Shown here piece after piece: positions 1 to 8,762 of a DNA stretch of 64,000 nucleotides; the first letter of the stretch is position 1; the number at the start of each line of letters is the position of its first letter. The notes under the pieces are model-generated. The model saw only the letters and a program-made list of their open reading frames with translations. It was not told where the DNA came from and ran no database searches. The position numbers and the translations under genes are program-made. This stretch comes from Siccibacter colletis (GTDB lineage: Bacteria; Pseudomonadota; Gammaproteobacteria; Enterobacterales; Enterobacteriaceae), in contig NZ_JMSQ01000015.1 in the NCBI RefSeq assembly GCF_000696575.1, forward strand, positions 62,001 to 126,000, written 5' to 3'.

Positions 1-1177
1 AGGCGTTGCGCCGCTGCGGCTCCAGCGCTTCGATGATCTCCATCGCCCGCACTTTTGGCGCGCCGGTAATGGAGCCGCCGGGGAAACAGGCGCGCAGCAG
101 GTCGGTGGCATGGCGATCGGCGGGCAGTTCGCCGGTGATGGTACTCACCAGATGATGCACCGCCGGGAAAGGTTCCACCACAAACAGCTCCGGCACCCGC
201 ACGCTGCCAGGTGTGGCGACGCGCCCGATGTCGTTGCGCATCAGGTCGACAATCATCAGGTTTTCAGCGCGATCTTTCGGTGATGCCGCCAGACGTTGCG
301 CCTGCGCCGCATCGGCTTCTGCATCAGCCAGCCGCGGCAGCGTGCCTTTGATTGGGCGGGTTTCGATGCGGCGCTCGGCGAGGTGAATAAAGCGCTCCGG
401 CGACAGGCTGAGTATCGTCTGCTCCGGCAGACGCAGAAAGGCGCTGAACGGCGCGCGGTTCGCGGCGTTGAGCTGAACAAACACCTGCCACTCGTCCCCG
501 GTGTACCCGGCGCTGAAACGTTGGGCAAGGTTCACCTGATAACAGTCGCCGCTGGCGAGAAACGCCTGCACCTGGCGAAATTTATCGCCATATTCGGCGC
601 GGGTCATGTTCGCCTGCCACGGGGTGGTCAGACGCAGCGGGGCAGCCGCCGGCGCGGTTTGCGCTTCAAGCCATGCCAGCCGGGCGTGCACGTCGCTGCG
701 ACTGACCAGCGTCACTTTCTGCAAATGGTGGTCGACAATCAGCGCCCAGTCATAAATGCCCACCGCCATATCCGGCGTCTGCACGTCGGCCTCGGCCTGC
801 TCAGGCAGCGATTCGAAGCGGCGGCCTAAGTCGTAGCCAAACAGCCCCATCGCACCCCCGGTAAACGGCAACGCCGGGTCGGCCTCGCCGGGCCAGTTCA
901 TGGCGTCCAGCGCCTGCCGTAACAGTGCCAGCGGATCGGCTTGCTCTTCGCGCACGCCGGTGGCACTGGCTATAGTCGTCACCCCACCACGGGTCTGCAG
1001 CGTGACGCGCGGCTGGGCCACCAGTATGTCGAAACGATTGTGGGGATGATCGGCATAACCCGAGTGGAGCAGCATCGCCCAGGGCTGATGGGCCAGCGGC
1101 GCAAAATAGCGCGCAGCGGCGTCAGGTTCCCAGGGCAGGGAGAGACGCGAGAGAGTGTGGTTCGATACGGTAGTCAT
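1..1177 (-). CDS. pabB: aminodeoxychorismate synthase component I (3' end outside window)
   Basis: PabB uses ammonia delivered by PabA to convert chorismate to 4-amino-4-deoxychorismate, the precursor of the p-aminobenzoate ring of folate. Reading back from the ATG at 1177-1175 gives MTTVSNHTLSRLSLPWEPD and then AMLLHSGYADHP, which matches the PabB N-terminus. At the window edge the frame contains GGSITGAPK, a signature of the chorismate-binding fold shared with TrpE. About 392 codons are present. The family is about 450 residues, so roughly the last 60 are cut off. The gene diverges from yoaH, with about 95 bp between the two starts. Confidence 0.96.
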   Translation of the reverse strand, partial: MTTVSNHTLSRLSLPWEPDAAARYFAPLAHQPWAMLLHSGYADHPHNRFDILVAQPRVTLQTRGGVTTIASATGVREEQADPLALLRQALDAMNWPGEADPALPFTGGAMGLFGYDLGRRFESLPEQAEADVQTPDMAVGIYDWALIVDHHLQKVTLVSRSDVHARLAWLEAQTAPAAAPLRLTTPWQANMTRAEYGDKFRQVQAFLASGDCYQVNLAQRFSAGYTGDEWQVFVQLNAANRAPFSAFLRLPEQTILSLSPERFIHLAERRIETRPIKGTLPRLADAEADAAQAQRLAASPKDRAENLMIVDLMRNDIGRVATPGSVRVPELFVVEPFPAVHHLVSTITGELPADRHATDLLRACFPGGSITGAPKVRAMEIIEALEPQRRNA

Positions 1178-1273
1178 TCACGCTAACCTGAAAGCCTGCG
1201 GTGGCGGTCACGGCTGGTAACCCCGCAGGGGACATGAAATAATAACAGCCCGCCAATGTATCAGGAGTCAATC

Positions 1274-1456
1274 ATGTTTGCAGGTTTACCTTCACTTACC
1301 CATGAACAGCAGCAGCAGGCTGTAGAGCGAATTCATGATCTGATGACCCAGGGCATGAGTAGCGGTGAAGCCATTGCCCTGGTCGCGCAGGAGCTGCGTG
1401 AGAATCATACCGGCGAGCGCGTGGTCGCGCGTTTTGAGGATGAGGACGAGGAGTAA
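1274..1456 (+). CDS. yoaH: YoaH, UPF0181 small protein
   Basis: A 60-residue acidic protein ([20 protein letters not shown]..., ending FEDEDEE), recognised as YoaH. The family has no established function. I chose the ATG at 1274 because AGGAG lies at 1263-1267. An in-frame ATG at 1256 would add six residues but has no ribosome binding site. It is divergent from pabB and convergent with yoaB, as in E. coli. Confidence 0.93.
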   Translation: MFAGLPSLTHEQQQQAVERIHDLMTQGMSSGEAIALVAQELRENHTGERVVARFEDEDEE

Positions 1457-1494
1457 CGCCCGGGCCGCCACCGTCACCCGGTAGCGGCAGGCCA

Positions 1495-1839
1495 TTACAC
1501 GGCGGCGATTATTTTGATTTCCACCTTATAGCGCGGGTTCATCAGGCGGGCCTGCACGGTGCAGCGCACCGGCGCGGAGCCTGCCACCACCCACTCATCC
1601 CAGGCTTTGTTCATCAGCACGAAGTCGTCCCCGTCGGCAAGGAAAATGGTGGCATCGAGAATGCGTGATTTGTCGCTGCCCTGCGCGGTTAACAGCGTGT
1701 CGATCTGCGCCAGGGTATTCCGGGTTTGTTCATAAGCATCAGCATCCAGATTTTCCGGCACGCCGGTGTAGTAGAGAGTCTGATTGTGGATCACCGCGTC
1801 AGACCAACGATCTGCGGGATCGATACGCACGATTGTCAT
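1495..1839 (-). CDS. yoaB: RidA/YjgF-family protein YoaB
   Basis: A 114-residue member of the RidA (YjgF/YER057c) family. RidA proteins are small trimers, and several hydrolyse reactive enamine/imine intermediates. The substrate of YoaB is not known to me. The C-terminal stretch around PVRCTVQARLMNP carries the family's conserved arginine region. The length is normal for a one-domain RidA protein. It converges on yoaH and is divergent from yoaA, with about 130 bp between the starts for both promoters. Confidence 0.92.
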   Translation of the reverse strand: MTIVRIDPADRWSDAVIHNQTLYYTGVPENLDADAYEQTRNTLAQIDTLLTAQGSDKSRILDATIFLADGDDFVLMNKAWDEWVVAGSAPVRCTVQARLMNPRYKVEIKIIAAV

Positions 1840-1969
1840 CGCTGTTTCCTTTTTCTGTTGTCATCAATGGTCTGCAAGCCTGCCATATTGTGCAGCGCGC
1901 GTCATCTCTTCGGCTGGCTAAAATCGGGCTGCCCTGACATAATCACTGGCAATTTCCACAGGGGGTAGT

Positions 1970-3880
1970 GTGACGGACGATTTCGCAGTCGACGGGCAAC
2001 TCGCAAAAGCGATTCCCGGTTTTAAACCGCGTGAGCCACAGCGTCAGATGGCAGAAGCGGTATCCGGGGCCATTGCACGCGGCGAGCCGCTGGTGGTCGA
2101 GGCTGGTACCGGCACCGGGAAAACCTACGCCTATCTCGCTCCGGCGCTGCGCGCGGGCAAAAAAGTCATCATCTCTACCGGCTCCAAAGCCCTGCAGGAT
2201 CAGCTCTACAGCCGCGATCTGCCTACCGTCGCCCGCGCCCTTGAATTTAAAGGCAAGCTGGCGCTGCTGAAAGGCCGCTCCAACTACCTGTGCCTGGAGC
2301 GCCTGGAGCAGCAAACCATCGCCGGCGGCGACCTGCCGGTACAGACCCTGAGCGATGTGGTGATCCTGCGCAGCTGGGCCAACCAGACGGTGGACGGCGA
2401 CATCAGCACCTGCGCCAGCGTTGCCGAAGACTCCCAGGCCTGGCCGCTGGTCACCAGCACCAACGACAACTGCCTCGGCAGCGACTGCCCGCTGTATAAA
2501 GACTGTTTCGTGGTCAAAGCGCGTAAAAAAGCGATGGATGCCGACGTGGTGGTGGTCAACCATCACCTGTTTCTCGCCGATATGGTGGTGAAGGAGACCG
2601 GCTTCGCTGAGCTGATCCCCGAAGCCGAGGTCATGATCTTCGACGAAGCCCACCAGGTACCGGACATCGCCAGCCAGTACTTCGGCCAGTCCATCTCCAG
2701 CCGCCAGCTGCTCGATCTCGCCAAAGACATTACCATCGCATACCGCACTGAACTGAAAGACACCCAGCAGCTTCAGAAGTGTGCCGACCGCCTGGCGCAG
2801 AGCGCCCAGGATTTCCGGCTCCAGCTTGGCGACCCCGGTTTTCGCGGCAACCTGCGCGAGCTGCTGGCCGACCCGAATATCAGCCGGGCGCTGCTGCTGC
2901 TCGATGACGCTCTGGAGCTGTGCTACGACGTGGCGAAGCTCTCGCTGGGTCGCTCGGCGATGCTCGACAGCGCCTTTGAGCGCGCGACGATCTACCGTGG
3001 CCGCCTGAAACGGCTGAAAGAGATCAACCAGCCGGGGTACAGCTACTGGTACGAGTGCAACGCCCGTCACTTTACCCTGGCGCTGACGCCGCTCACCGTG
3101 GCGGAGAAGTTCAAGGACGTCATGGCCCGCCAGCCCGGCAGCTGGATTTTTACCTCGGCGACGCTGTCGGTGAACGATGAGCTGCACCACTTCACCAGCC
3201 GTATCGGGGTGGACGAGGCGCAGACCCTGCTACTGCCCAGCCCGTTCGACTATGCCAGCCAGGCGCTGCTCTGCGTCCCGCGCAACCTGCCGGAAACCAA
3301 CCGGCCTGGAGCAGGGCGTCAGCTGGCACAGATGCTCAGGCCGCTGATTGAGGCCAACAACGGGCGCTGCTTTATGCTCTGTACCTCCCACGCCATGATG
3401 CGCGATCTTGCCGAACAGTTCCGCGCTACCATGACGCTACCGGTGCTGATGCAGGGGGAGACCAGCAAAAGCCAGCTGCTGGACCAGTTCGTCAGCGCCG
3501 GTAACGCGCTGCTGGTAGCAACCAGCAGCTTCTGGGAAGGGGTGGACGTGCGCGGCGATGCGCTGTCGCTGGTGATTATCGACAAGCTGCCCTTTACCTC
3601 GCCGGACGATCCGCTGCTGAAAGCGCGCATGGAAGATTGCCGATTGCGCGGCGGCGATCCTTTTGCCGATGTGCAGCTGCCGGATGCGGTGATCACCCTG
3701 AAACAGGGCGTTGGCCGTCTCATTCGCGATACCGACGATCGCGGCGTGCTGGTGATCTGCGATAACCGTCTGGTGATGCGCCCCTATGGCGCGGTATTTC
3801 TCGCCAGCCTGCCGCCCGCGCCGCGCACCCGGGATATTAATCAGGCAGTTGCGTTTCTCGGCAAGCGCGAAGCCAGGTAA
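1970..3880 (+). CDS. yoaA: YoaA, XPD/DinG-type iron-sulfur DNA helicase
   Basis: A 636-residue superfamily 2 helicase of the XPD/DinG group. In E. coli, YoaA partners with the clamp-loader subunit HolC (chi) in tolerance of replication-blocking damage. Visible motifs are Walker A GTGTGKT at residues 46-52, a cluster of four cysteines in the 160-190 region (DISTC, DNCLGSDC, YKDC) that should ligate a 4Fe-4S cluster, a DEAH box (IFDEAH) near residue 225, and the C-terminal helicase motif QGVGRLIR. The start is GTG at 1970, and the resulting N-terminus MTDDFAVDGQLAKAIPGFKP agrees with E. coli YoaA. A strong terminator follows, so tsaB needs its own promoter. Confidence 0.96.
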   Translation: MTDDFAVDGQLAKAIPGFKPREPQRQMAEAVSGAIARGEPLVVEAGTGTGKTYAYLAPALRAGKKVIISTGSKALQDQLYSRDLPTVARALEFKGKLALLKGRSNYLCLERLEQQTIAGGDLPVQTLSDVVILRSWANQTVDGDISTCASVAEDSQAWPLVTSTNDNCLGSDCPLYKDCFVVKARKKAMDADVVVVNHHLFLADMVVKETGFAELIPEAEVMIFDEAHQVPDIASQYFGQSISSRQLLDLAKDITIAYRTELKDTQQLQKCADRLAQSAQDFRLQLGDPGFRGNLRELLADPNISRALLLLDDALELCYDVAKLSLGRSAMLDSAFERATIYRGRLKRLKEINQPGYSYWYECNARHFTLALTPLTVAEKFKDVMARQPGSWIFTSATLSVNDELHHFTSRIGVDEAQTLLLPSPFDYASQALLCVPRNLPETNRPGAGRQLAQMLRPLIEANNGRCFMLCTSHAMMRDLAEQFRATMTLPVLMQGETSKSQLLDQFVSAGNALLVATSSFWEGVDVRGDALSLVIIDKLPFTSPDDPLLKARMEDCRLRGGDPFADVQLPDAVITLKQGVGRLIRDTDDRGVLVICDNRLVMRPYGAVFLASLPPAPRTRDINQAVAFLGKREAR

Positions 3881-3881
3881 T

Positions 3882-3921
3882 GTGGCGCGGAATGTGGTAC
3901 TATCCGCGCCACTTTTTCTTT
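3882..3921 (+). terminator. intrinsic terminator between yoaA and tsaB
   Basis: A perfect 10-bp stem, GTGGCGCGGA (3882-3891) with TCCGCGCCAC (3903-3912), is followed by TTTTTCTTT. The 11-nt loop reads ATGTGGTACTA and could overlap a -10-like element for tsaB. Confidence 0.88.
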
Positions 3922-3946
3922 AGCTGACTGCGAGAGCGCTTATCTC

Positions 3947-4642
3947 ATGCGAATTCTGGCAATTGATACTGCGACGGAAGCCTGTTCCGTTGCGCTGCTG
4001 GACAACGGCACCACCCACGCCCACTTCGAACTCTGCCCCCGGGAACACACGCAGCGCATTCTGCCAATGGTGCGCGATGTGCTGAACCAGGCGGGTGTTT
4101 CACTGTCTGATATTGATGCCCTGGCCTTCGGGCGCGGACCGGGAAGTTTCACCGGCGTGCGTATCGGGATCGGGATCGCCCAGGGGCTGGCATTCGGCGC
4201 GTCGCTGCCGATGATCGGTGTCTCTACGCTTGCGACCATGGCCGAAGGTGCGTGGCGCAAGACCGGGGCCACTCGCGTGCTGGCTGCCATTGATGCCCGC
4301 ATGGGTGAAGTCTATTGGGCAGAGTACCAGCGCGATGAAAACGGCCACTGGCACGGGGAAGAAACCGAAGCGGTGCTCAAGCCGGAAGCGGTGACCGCGC
4401 GCCTGACGTTACTTGACGGTGAATGGGCTATAGTTGGCACAGGATGGCAGGCGTGGCCTGACATGGCCGACGGGTGCGGCATCACGCTGCGCGACGGCGA
4501 CATGCTGCTCCCGCAGGCGCAAGATATGCTGCCGCTGGCGGCATCTAAACTGGCCCAGGGGCTGACCACCGCGGTGGATCAGACCGAGCCGGTCTACCTG
4601 CGTAATGAAGTGGCGTGGAAGAAACTTCAAGGCAGAGAGTAA
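3947..4642 (+). CDS. tsaB: TsaB, tRNA N6-threonylcarbamoyladenosine biosynthesis subunit
   Basis: A 231-residue cytoplasmic protein of the ASKHA fold. TsaB forms a complex with TsaD and TsaE that transfers the threonylcarbamoyl group made by TsaC to A37 of ANN-decoding tRNAs. TsaB is the scaffold rather than the catalyst. The N-terminus [17 protein letters not shown] and the segment [13 protein letters not shown] are hallmarks of the family. The yeaY start follows 38 bp downstream, so the two are probably cotranscribed, as in E. coli. Confidence 0.96.
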   Translation: MRILAIDTATEACSVALLDNGTTHAHFELCPREHTQRILPMVRDVLNQAGVSLSDIDALAFGRGPGSFTGVRIGIGIAQGLAFGASLPMIGVSTLATMAEGAWRKTGATRVLAAIDARMGEVYWAEYQRDENGHWHGEETEAVLKPEAVTARLTLLDGEWAIVGTGWQAWPDMADGCGITLRDGDMLLPQAQDMLPLAASKLAQGLTTAVDQTEPVYLRNEVAWKKLQGRE

Positions 4643-4679
4643 TTGCTCATCGCCCCCGGGCGGAATTAAGGAGTTGCAC

Positions 4680-5258
4680 ATGGCAAGCCATAAGCTACTG
4701 GCAGGTTGTCTTCTCGCAGCGGCGACGCTGCTTTCCGGCTGCGTTACCGTGCCTGATGCCATCAAAGGCACCAGCCCGACCCCGCAGCAGGATTTAGCGC
4801 GAGTGATGAACGCGCCTGAGCTGTTTGTCGGCCAGGAAGCGCGCTTCGGCGGCAAGGTGATGGCGGTGGAAAATCAGCAGGGGAAAACCCGGCTGGAGAT
4901 CGCCACCGTGCGCCTGGACGAAGGTGCGCGCCCGACCCTTAACGAGCCGTCCCGCGGGCGTATCTATGCCGAGGTTACCGGCTTCCTCGACCCGGTGGAT
5001 TTCCGCAATCAGCTGGTCACCGTCGTGGGGCCGATCACCGGCACCGCAGAAGGAAAAATCGGCAACACGCCGTATAAATTCCTGGTGATGCAAGCCCAGG
5101 GTTACAAACGCTGGCGCGTCACCCAGCAGGTGATGATGCCGCCGCAGCCGATGGATCCCTGGTTGTGGGGGCCGCATCCCTGGCGCGGCGGCTATGGTTA
5201 TGGCGGGTGGGGCTGGTACAACCCCGGCCCGGCGGTGATCCAGAACGTTGTTGAATAA
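4680..5258 (+). CDS. yeaY: YeaY, Slp-family outer-membrane lipoprotein
   Basis: A 192-residue lipoprotein of the Slp family. The signal peptide is [20 protein letters not shown] followed by C, with lipobox LLSGC near residues 17-21. The body is a typical Slp domain. The C-terminus is rich in Gly, Tyr, Trp and Pro ([15 protein letters not shown]). The start at 4680 is supported by TAAGGAG at 4667-4673. A longer in-frame start at 4605 overlaps tsaB and would spoil the signal peptide. Slp proteins are linked to starvation and envelope stress. The molecular role is unknown. Confidence 0.92.
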   Translation: MASHKLLAGCLLAAATLLSGCVTVPDAIKGTSPTPQQDLARVMNAPELFVGQEARFGGKVMAVENQQGKTRLEIATVRLDEGARPTLNEPSRGRIYAEVTGFLDPVDFRNQLVTVVGPITGTAEGKIGNTPYKFLVMQAQGYKRWRVTQQVMMPPQPMDPWLWGPHPWRGGYGYGGWGWYNPGPAVIQNVVE

Positions 5259-5276
5259 CATCTTGATTTAGCAAGT

Positions 5277-5309
5277 AAAGAGACAGCGGCCGGTCCGCTG
5301 TCTCTTTGT
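5277..5309 (+). terminator. intrinsic terminator after yeaY
   Basis: AGAGACAGCGG pairs with CCGCTGTCTCT across a short loop, with A's on the left and TTTG on the right. Confidence 0.82.
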
Positions 5310-5372
5310 TTGTACAACATCATAAAAATAATTAGTGACGCGCTTCGCAACCTGACATCGGGTTAATTAATA

Positions 5373-5397
5373 AACTGGTACGCTGAGTTAATATAAT
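5373..5397 (+). promoter_or_regulatory. FadR operator overlapping the fadD promoter
   Basis: AACTGGTACGCTGAGTT at 5373-5389 fits the FadR consensus (AGCTGGTCCGACNTGTT type) at the CTGGT core and the trailing GTT. A perfect -10 hexamer TATAAT lies at 5392-5397, so bound FadR would cover the promoter spacer. This agrees with the known repression of fadD by FadR in the absence of long-chain acyl-CoA. FadR itself is encoded at 18776-19495. Confidence 0.82.
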
Positions 5398-5462
5398 GTT
5401 AACGGCTTGTTTATTTGGTTGGGGTTGTGATGACGACAAACAGCAATTTCAGAGGTGAAGTA

Positions 5463-7148
5463 GTGAATAAGGTATGGCTTAACCGCTATCCATCCGACGT
5501 ACCGGCCGAAATCAACCCCGACCGCTATCAGTCGCTTGTTGAAATGTTTGAGCACGCTACCGCGCGCTATGCCGATCAGCCCGCGTTTATGAACATGGGT
5601 GAGGTGATGACCTTCCGCAAGCTTGAAGAGCGCAGCCGTGCCTTTGCCGCTTATCTTCAGCACGGTCTGGGTCTGCAGAAGGGCGATCGCGTAGCGCTGA
5701 TGATGCCCAACCTGCTGCAGTACCCGGTGGCGCTGTTCGGTATTCTGCGCGCCGGTATGACGGTGGTGAACGTTAACCCGCTCTATACCCCGCGCGAGCT
5801 GGAGCACCAGCTCAACGACAGCGGGGCCAGCGCGATCGTCATCGTGTCCAACTTCGCGCATACCCTGGAGAAGGTGGTCGCTAAGACCCAGGTTCGACAC
5901 GTGATCCTGACCCGCATGGGGGATCAGCTCTCCAGTGCTAAAGGCACGCTGGTGAACTTCGTCGTCAAATACATCAAGCGGCTGGTGCCGAAGTACCATC
6001 TGCCGGACGCGATTTCGTTTCGCAGCGCGCTGCAGGCGGGTTACCGCATGCAGTACGTGAAGCCGGAACTGCTCGGTGACGACCTCGCGTTTCTGCAGTA
6101 TACCGGTGGCACCACCGGGGTGGCGAAAGGGGCGATGCTCACCCACCGCAACATGCTTGCCAACCTGGAGCAGGTGAATGCCACCTACGGCCCGCTGCTG
6201 CATCGCGGTAAAGAGCTGGTAGTCACCGCGCTGCCGCTCTATCACATCTTTGCCCTGACCATGAACTGCCTGCTGTTTATCGAGCTGGGCGGTAACAACC
6301 TGCTGATCACCAATCCGCGCGACATTCCCGGCCTGGTCAAAGAGCTGGCGAAATATCCGTTCACCGCCATGACCGGCGTGAATACCCTGTTCAATGCGCT
6401 GCTGAATAATAAAGAGTTCCAGGCGCTGGACTTCTCTACGCTGAACCTCTCCGCCGGCGGCGGTATGCCGGTGCATCAGGCGGTCGCCGATCGTTGGGTG
6501 AAGCTTACCGGCCAGTTCCTGCTGGAAGGCTACGGCCTGACCGAATGTTCGCCGCTGGTGAGCGTTAACCCGCACGACATCGACTACCACAGCGGCAGCA
6601 TTGGTCTGCCGGTGCCGTCCACCGAGGCGAAGCTGATTGATGATGCGGGCAACGAAGTGCCGCACGGCGAGCCGGGTGAGCTGTGCGTGCGCGGCCCGCA
6701 GGTGATGCTCGGTTACTGGCAGCGTCCGGATGCCACCGACGAGATCATTCAGGACGGCTGGCTGCGCACCGGTGATATCGCGGTGATGGACGACGAGGGC
6801 TTCCTGCGCATCGTCGATCGCAAAAAAGATATGATTCTGGTTTCCGGCTTCAACGTCTACCCGAATGAGATTGAAGACGTGGTGATGCAGCACAGCGGCG
6901 TGCGTGAAGTCGCGGCGGTCGGCGTGCCGTCCGGCGTCAGCGGCGAGACGGTGAAGATTTTCGTGGTCAAAAAAGACGAGGCTCTCACCGCCGAGGCGCT
7001 GATCGCGTTCTGTCGCCGCCACCTTACCGGCTACAAAGTGCCGAAGCTGGTAGAGTTCCGCGATGAGCTGCCGAAATCCAACGTCGGCAAAATTTTGCGG
7101 CGAGAATTACGTGACGAAGCGACAAAGCCAGGCAACAATACCCCCTGA
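5463..7148 (+). CDS. fadD: long-chain acyl-CoA synthetase FadD
   Basis: FadD activates exogenous long-chain fatty acids with ATP and CoA at the inner membrane, pulling them in from FadL and feeding beta-oxidation. The product has the AMP-binding P-loop [11 protein letters not shown], the A5-type motif YGLTE, the [15 protein letters not shown] region and the C-terminal [11 protein letters not shown] lysine motif. I chose the GTG at 5463, eight bases after GAGGTGAAG, because it gives 561 residues starting (M)[13 protein letters not shown], the same length as E. coli FadD. Upstream in-frame starts at 5415 and 5430 (ATG) would add 16 or 11 residues. The FadR operator and TATAAT lie about 65 bp upstream. 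Confidence 0.97.
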   Translation: MNKVWLNRYPSDVPAEINPDRYQSLVEMFEHATARYADQPAFMNMGEVMTFRKLEERSRAFAAYLQHGLGLQKGDRVALMMPNLLQYPVALFGILRAGMTVVNVNPLYTPRELEHQLNDSGASAIVIVSNFAHTLEKVVAKTQVRHVILTRMGDQLSSAKGTLVNFVVKYIKRLVPKYHLPDAISFRSALQAGYRMQYVKPELLGDDLAFLQYTGGTTGVAKGAMLTHRNMLANLEQVNATYGPLLHRGKELVVTALPLYHIFALTMNCLLFIELGGNNLLITNPRDIPGLVKELAKYPFTAMTGVNTLFNALLNNKEFQALDFSTLNLSAGGGMPVHQAVADRWVKLTGQFLLEGYGLTECSPLVSVNPHDIDYHSGSIGLPVPSTEAKLIDDAGNEVPHGEPGELCVRGPQVMLGYWQRPDATDEIIQDGWLRTGDIAVMDDEGFLRIVDRKKDMILVSGFNVYPNEIEDVVMQHSGVREVAAVGVPSGVSGETVKIFVVKKDEALTAEALIAFCRRHLTGYKVPKLVEFRDELPKSNVGKILRRELRDEATKPGNNTP

Positions 7149-7167
7149 GCGTTGATTACGTCGCCTG

Positions 7168-7191
7168 ACGCCGGCTAAGCCGGCGTTTTTT
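7168..7191 (+). terminator. fadD terminator and rnd leader stem-loop with U-tract
   Basis: ACGCCGGC (7168-7175) and GCCGGCGT (7179-7186) form an 8-bp stem with loop TAA, followed by six T's. It ends only 27 bp before the rnd start codon. In E. coli rnd, a stem-loop followed by a U-run in the same position has been reported to be required for translation, so this element may have two jobs. Confidence 0.85.
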
Positions 7192-7218
7192 ATGGGCGCA
7201 AACCAAAGAGAATGTAAT

Positions 7219-8340
7219 TTGAATTATCAGATGATCACCACCGACGACGCGCTGCGCACTCTGTGTGATGCCGTGCGTCAGTCACCCGCCATCGCCCTGG
7301 ATACCGAATTCGTTCGCACCCGCACCTACTATCCGCAGCTGGGCCTGATTCAGGTGTTTGACGGCGAGCAGCTGGCGCTGATCGACCCGCTGCCCATCAC
7401 CGACTGGGCGCCGTTCAAAGCGCTGCTGACCGATAGCGCCGTGACCAAATTCCTGCACGCGGGCAGTGAGGATCTTGAAGTGTTCTCCTCGCGCTTTGGC
7501 GTGATGCCGGAGCCGATGATCGATACCCAGATCCTGGCGTCGTTTACTGGTGAAGCGCTCTCCTGCGGTTTCGCCACGATGGTTGAAACCTGGACCGGCG
7601 TAAAACTCGATAAGAGCGAGTCCCGCACCGACTGGCTGGCGCGCCCGCTGACCCAGCGTCAGTGCGACTACGCTGCCGCAGACGTCTGGTATCTGCTGCC
7701 CATCGCCAACAAGTTGGTGGCAAAAACCGAAGCAGCAGGCTGGCTGCCCGCGGCGCTTGATGAGTGCCGTCTGATGATCAAACGCCGCAGTGAAGTGCTG
7801 ACGCCAGACGACGCGTGGCGTGAGATTGGTAACGCCTGGCAGCTGCGCCCCCGTCAGCTCGCCTGCCTGAGGCTGCTGGCCGCCTGGCGGCTGCGCCATG
7901 CCCGCGAGCGCGATATGGCGGTGAACTTCGTGGTGCGCGAAGAGAATCTCTGGCAGGTGGCGCGATATCTGCCGTCGAGCCTCGGTGAGCTGAGCAGCCT
8001 CGGCCTCTCCGGCAGCGAAATCCGCTTCCACGGTAAGGCGCTGGTGGATATGGTCGCTCAGGCGCAGGCCTTGCCGGAAGAGGCGCTGCCCGAGCCGCTG
8101 GCAAATCTGGTGGATATGCCCGGCTATCGCAAAATCTTCAAAGCGATTAAAGCGCTGGTACAACAGGTAGGGGAAGAGAAGGGCGTTAGCGCGGAATTAC
8201 TTGCATCGCGTCGTCAGATTAACCAGCTGCTGAACTGGCACTGGAAGCTGAAAGCGCAAAATAATATGCCGGAACTGATTAGCGGCTGGCGCGGAGAATT
8301 ATTAGCTGAGCCGTTAAAAACCGTGCTGAATGACGCCTGA
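7219..8340 (+). CDS. rnd: ribonuclease D
   Basis: RNase D is a 3'-5' exoribonuclease that trims tRNA precursors and other stable RNA ends. The DEDDy catalytic motifs are visible: LDTEFVRTRT (ExoI), LHAGSEDLEV (ExoII) and CDYAAADVWYLLP (ExoIII with tyrosine). The C-terminal half contains the HRDC domains. The preferred start is TTG at 7219, giving NYQMITTDDALRTLCDAV and 373 residues, close to the 375 of E. coli Rnd, which also uses UUG. An ATG at 7192 is in frame but lies just after the terminator U-run. No consensus ribosome binding site is apparent. Confidence 0.95.
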   Translation: MNYQMITTDDALRTLCDAVRQSPAIALDTEFVRTRTYYPQLGLIQVFDGEQLALIDPLPITDWAPFKALLTDSAVTKFLHAGSEDLEVFSSRFGVMPEPMIDTQILASFTGEALSCGFATMVETWTGVKLDKSESRTDWLARPLTQRQCDYAAADVWYLLPIANKLVAKTEAAGWLPAALDECRLMIKRRSEVLTPDDAWREIGNAWQLRPRQLACLRLLAAWRLRHARERDMAVNFVVREENLWQVARYLPSSLGELSSLGLSGSEIRFHGKALVDMVAQAQALPEEALPEPLANLVDMPGYRKIFKAIKALVQQVGEEKGVSAELLASRRQINQLLNWHWKLKAQNNMPELISGWRGELLAEPLKTVLNDA

Positions 8341-8410
8341 ATGGGCTGGATATAATTACAGGGGTCTGGCTGTGTATGCGCTAAATAATTTGCGCTGACG
8401 GCAAAATGGC

Positions 8411-8446
8411 TAAAAAAATAACCCAGGGCATGCCCTGGGTTTTTTA
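8411..8446. terminator. bidirectional terminator between rnd and minE
   Basis: ACCCAGGGCA (8421-8430) and TGCCCTGGGT (8431-8440) form a perfect 20-bp palindrome, with A's on its left and T's on its right. It can terminate both convergent units. Confidence 0.88.
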
Positions 8447-8459
8447 TTGTCACCCTTAA

Positions 8460-8480
8460 ACCACCTCCTTGGGAGGTGGT
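8460..8480 (-). terminator. hairpin directly after minE
   Basis: ACCACCTCC and GGAGGTGGT form a perfect 9-bp stem with a 3-nt loop just past the minE stop. On the minus strand it is followed by only three U's, so it is a weak terminator or an end-stabilising hairpin ahead of the stronger one at 8421-8440. It contains a perfect anti-Shine-Dalgarno and Shine-Dalgarno pair, which I take as coincidence. Confidence 0.55.
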
Positions 8481-8492
8481 GATTGATTGCGA

Positions 8493-8759
8493 TTATTTTG
8501 TCTCTTCGGCTTCCGGCAACGTAACGTTGAGTTCCAGAATCGAGATATCGTCGCCTTTTTGTTCGAGCTGGACGGTGACCATTTCCGGATCTATCTGTAC
8601 ATATTTACAGATCACTTCCAGAATATCCCGCTTCAGCTGCGGCAAATAATGCGGTTCGGCATCGCTACGACGACGCTCGGCAACAATAATCTGCAATCGC
8701 TCTTTCGCGATATTTGCGGTGGTCTTTTTTCTGGAGAGAAAAAAGTCGAGTAATGCCAT
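8493..8759 (-). CDS. minE: cell division topological specificity factor MinE
   Basis: An 88-residue MinE ([31 protein letters not shown]...). MinE binds membrane-bound MinD, stimulates its ATPase and drives pole-to-pole oscillation of MinCD so that division occurs at midcell. The N-terminal amphipathic membrane-binding stretch and the following anti-MinCD helix (residues about 12-31) are intact. It is the last gene of minCDE, three bases after minD. Confidence 0.98.
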   Translation of the reverse strand: MALLDFFLSRKKTTANIAKERLQIIVAERRRSDAEPHYLPQLKRDILEVICKYVQIDPEMVTVQLEQKGDDISILELNVTLPEAEETK

Positions 8760-8762
8760 AAC

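Noticed and set aside
1943-3190. 415-codon minus-strand open frame
   Set aside because: It is antisense to yoaA, which has all helicase motifs. The translated frame is rich in Gln, Ala, Arg and His, typical of a GC-rich shadow frame.
5388-7022. 544-codon minus-strand open frame
   Set aside because: Antisense to fadD, with no recognisable domain and a shadow-like composition.
8460-8480. Hairpin containing perfect SD and anti-SD sequences after minE
   Set aside because: It sits at the 3' end with no downstream ORF, so a translational role is unlikely. Kept only as a weak terminator.
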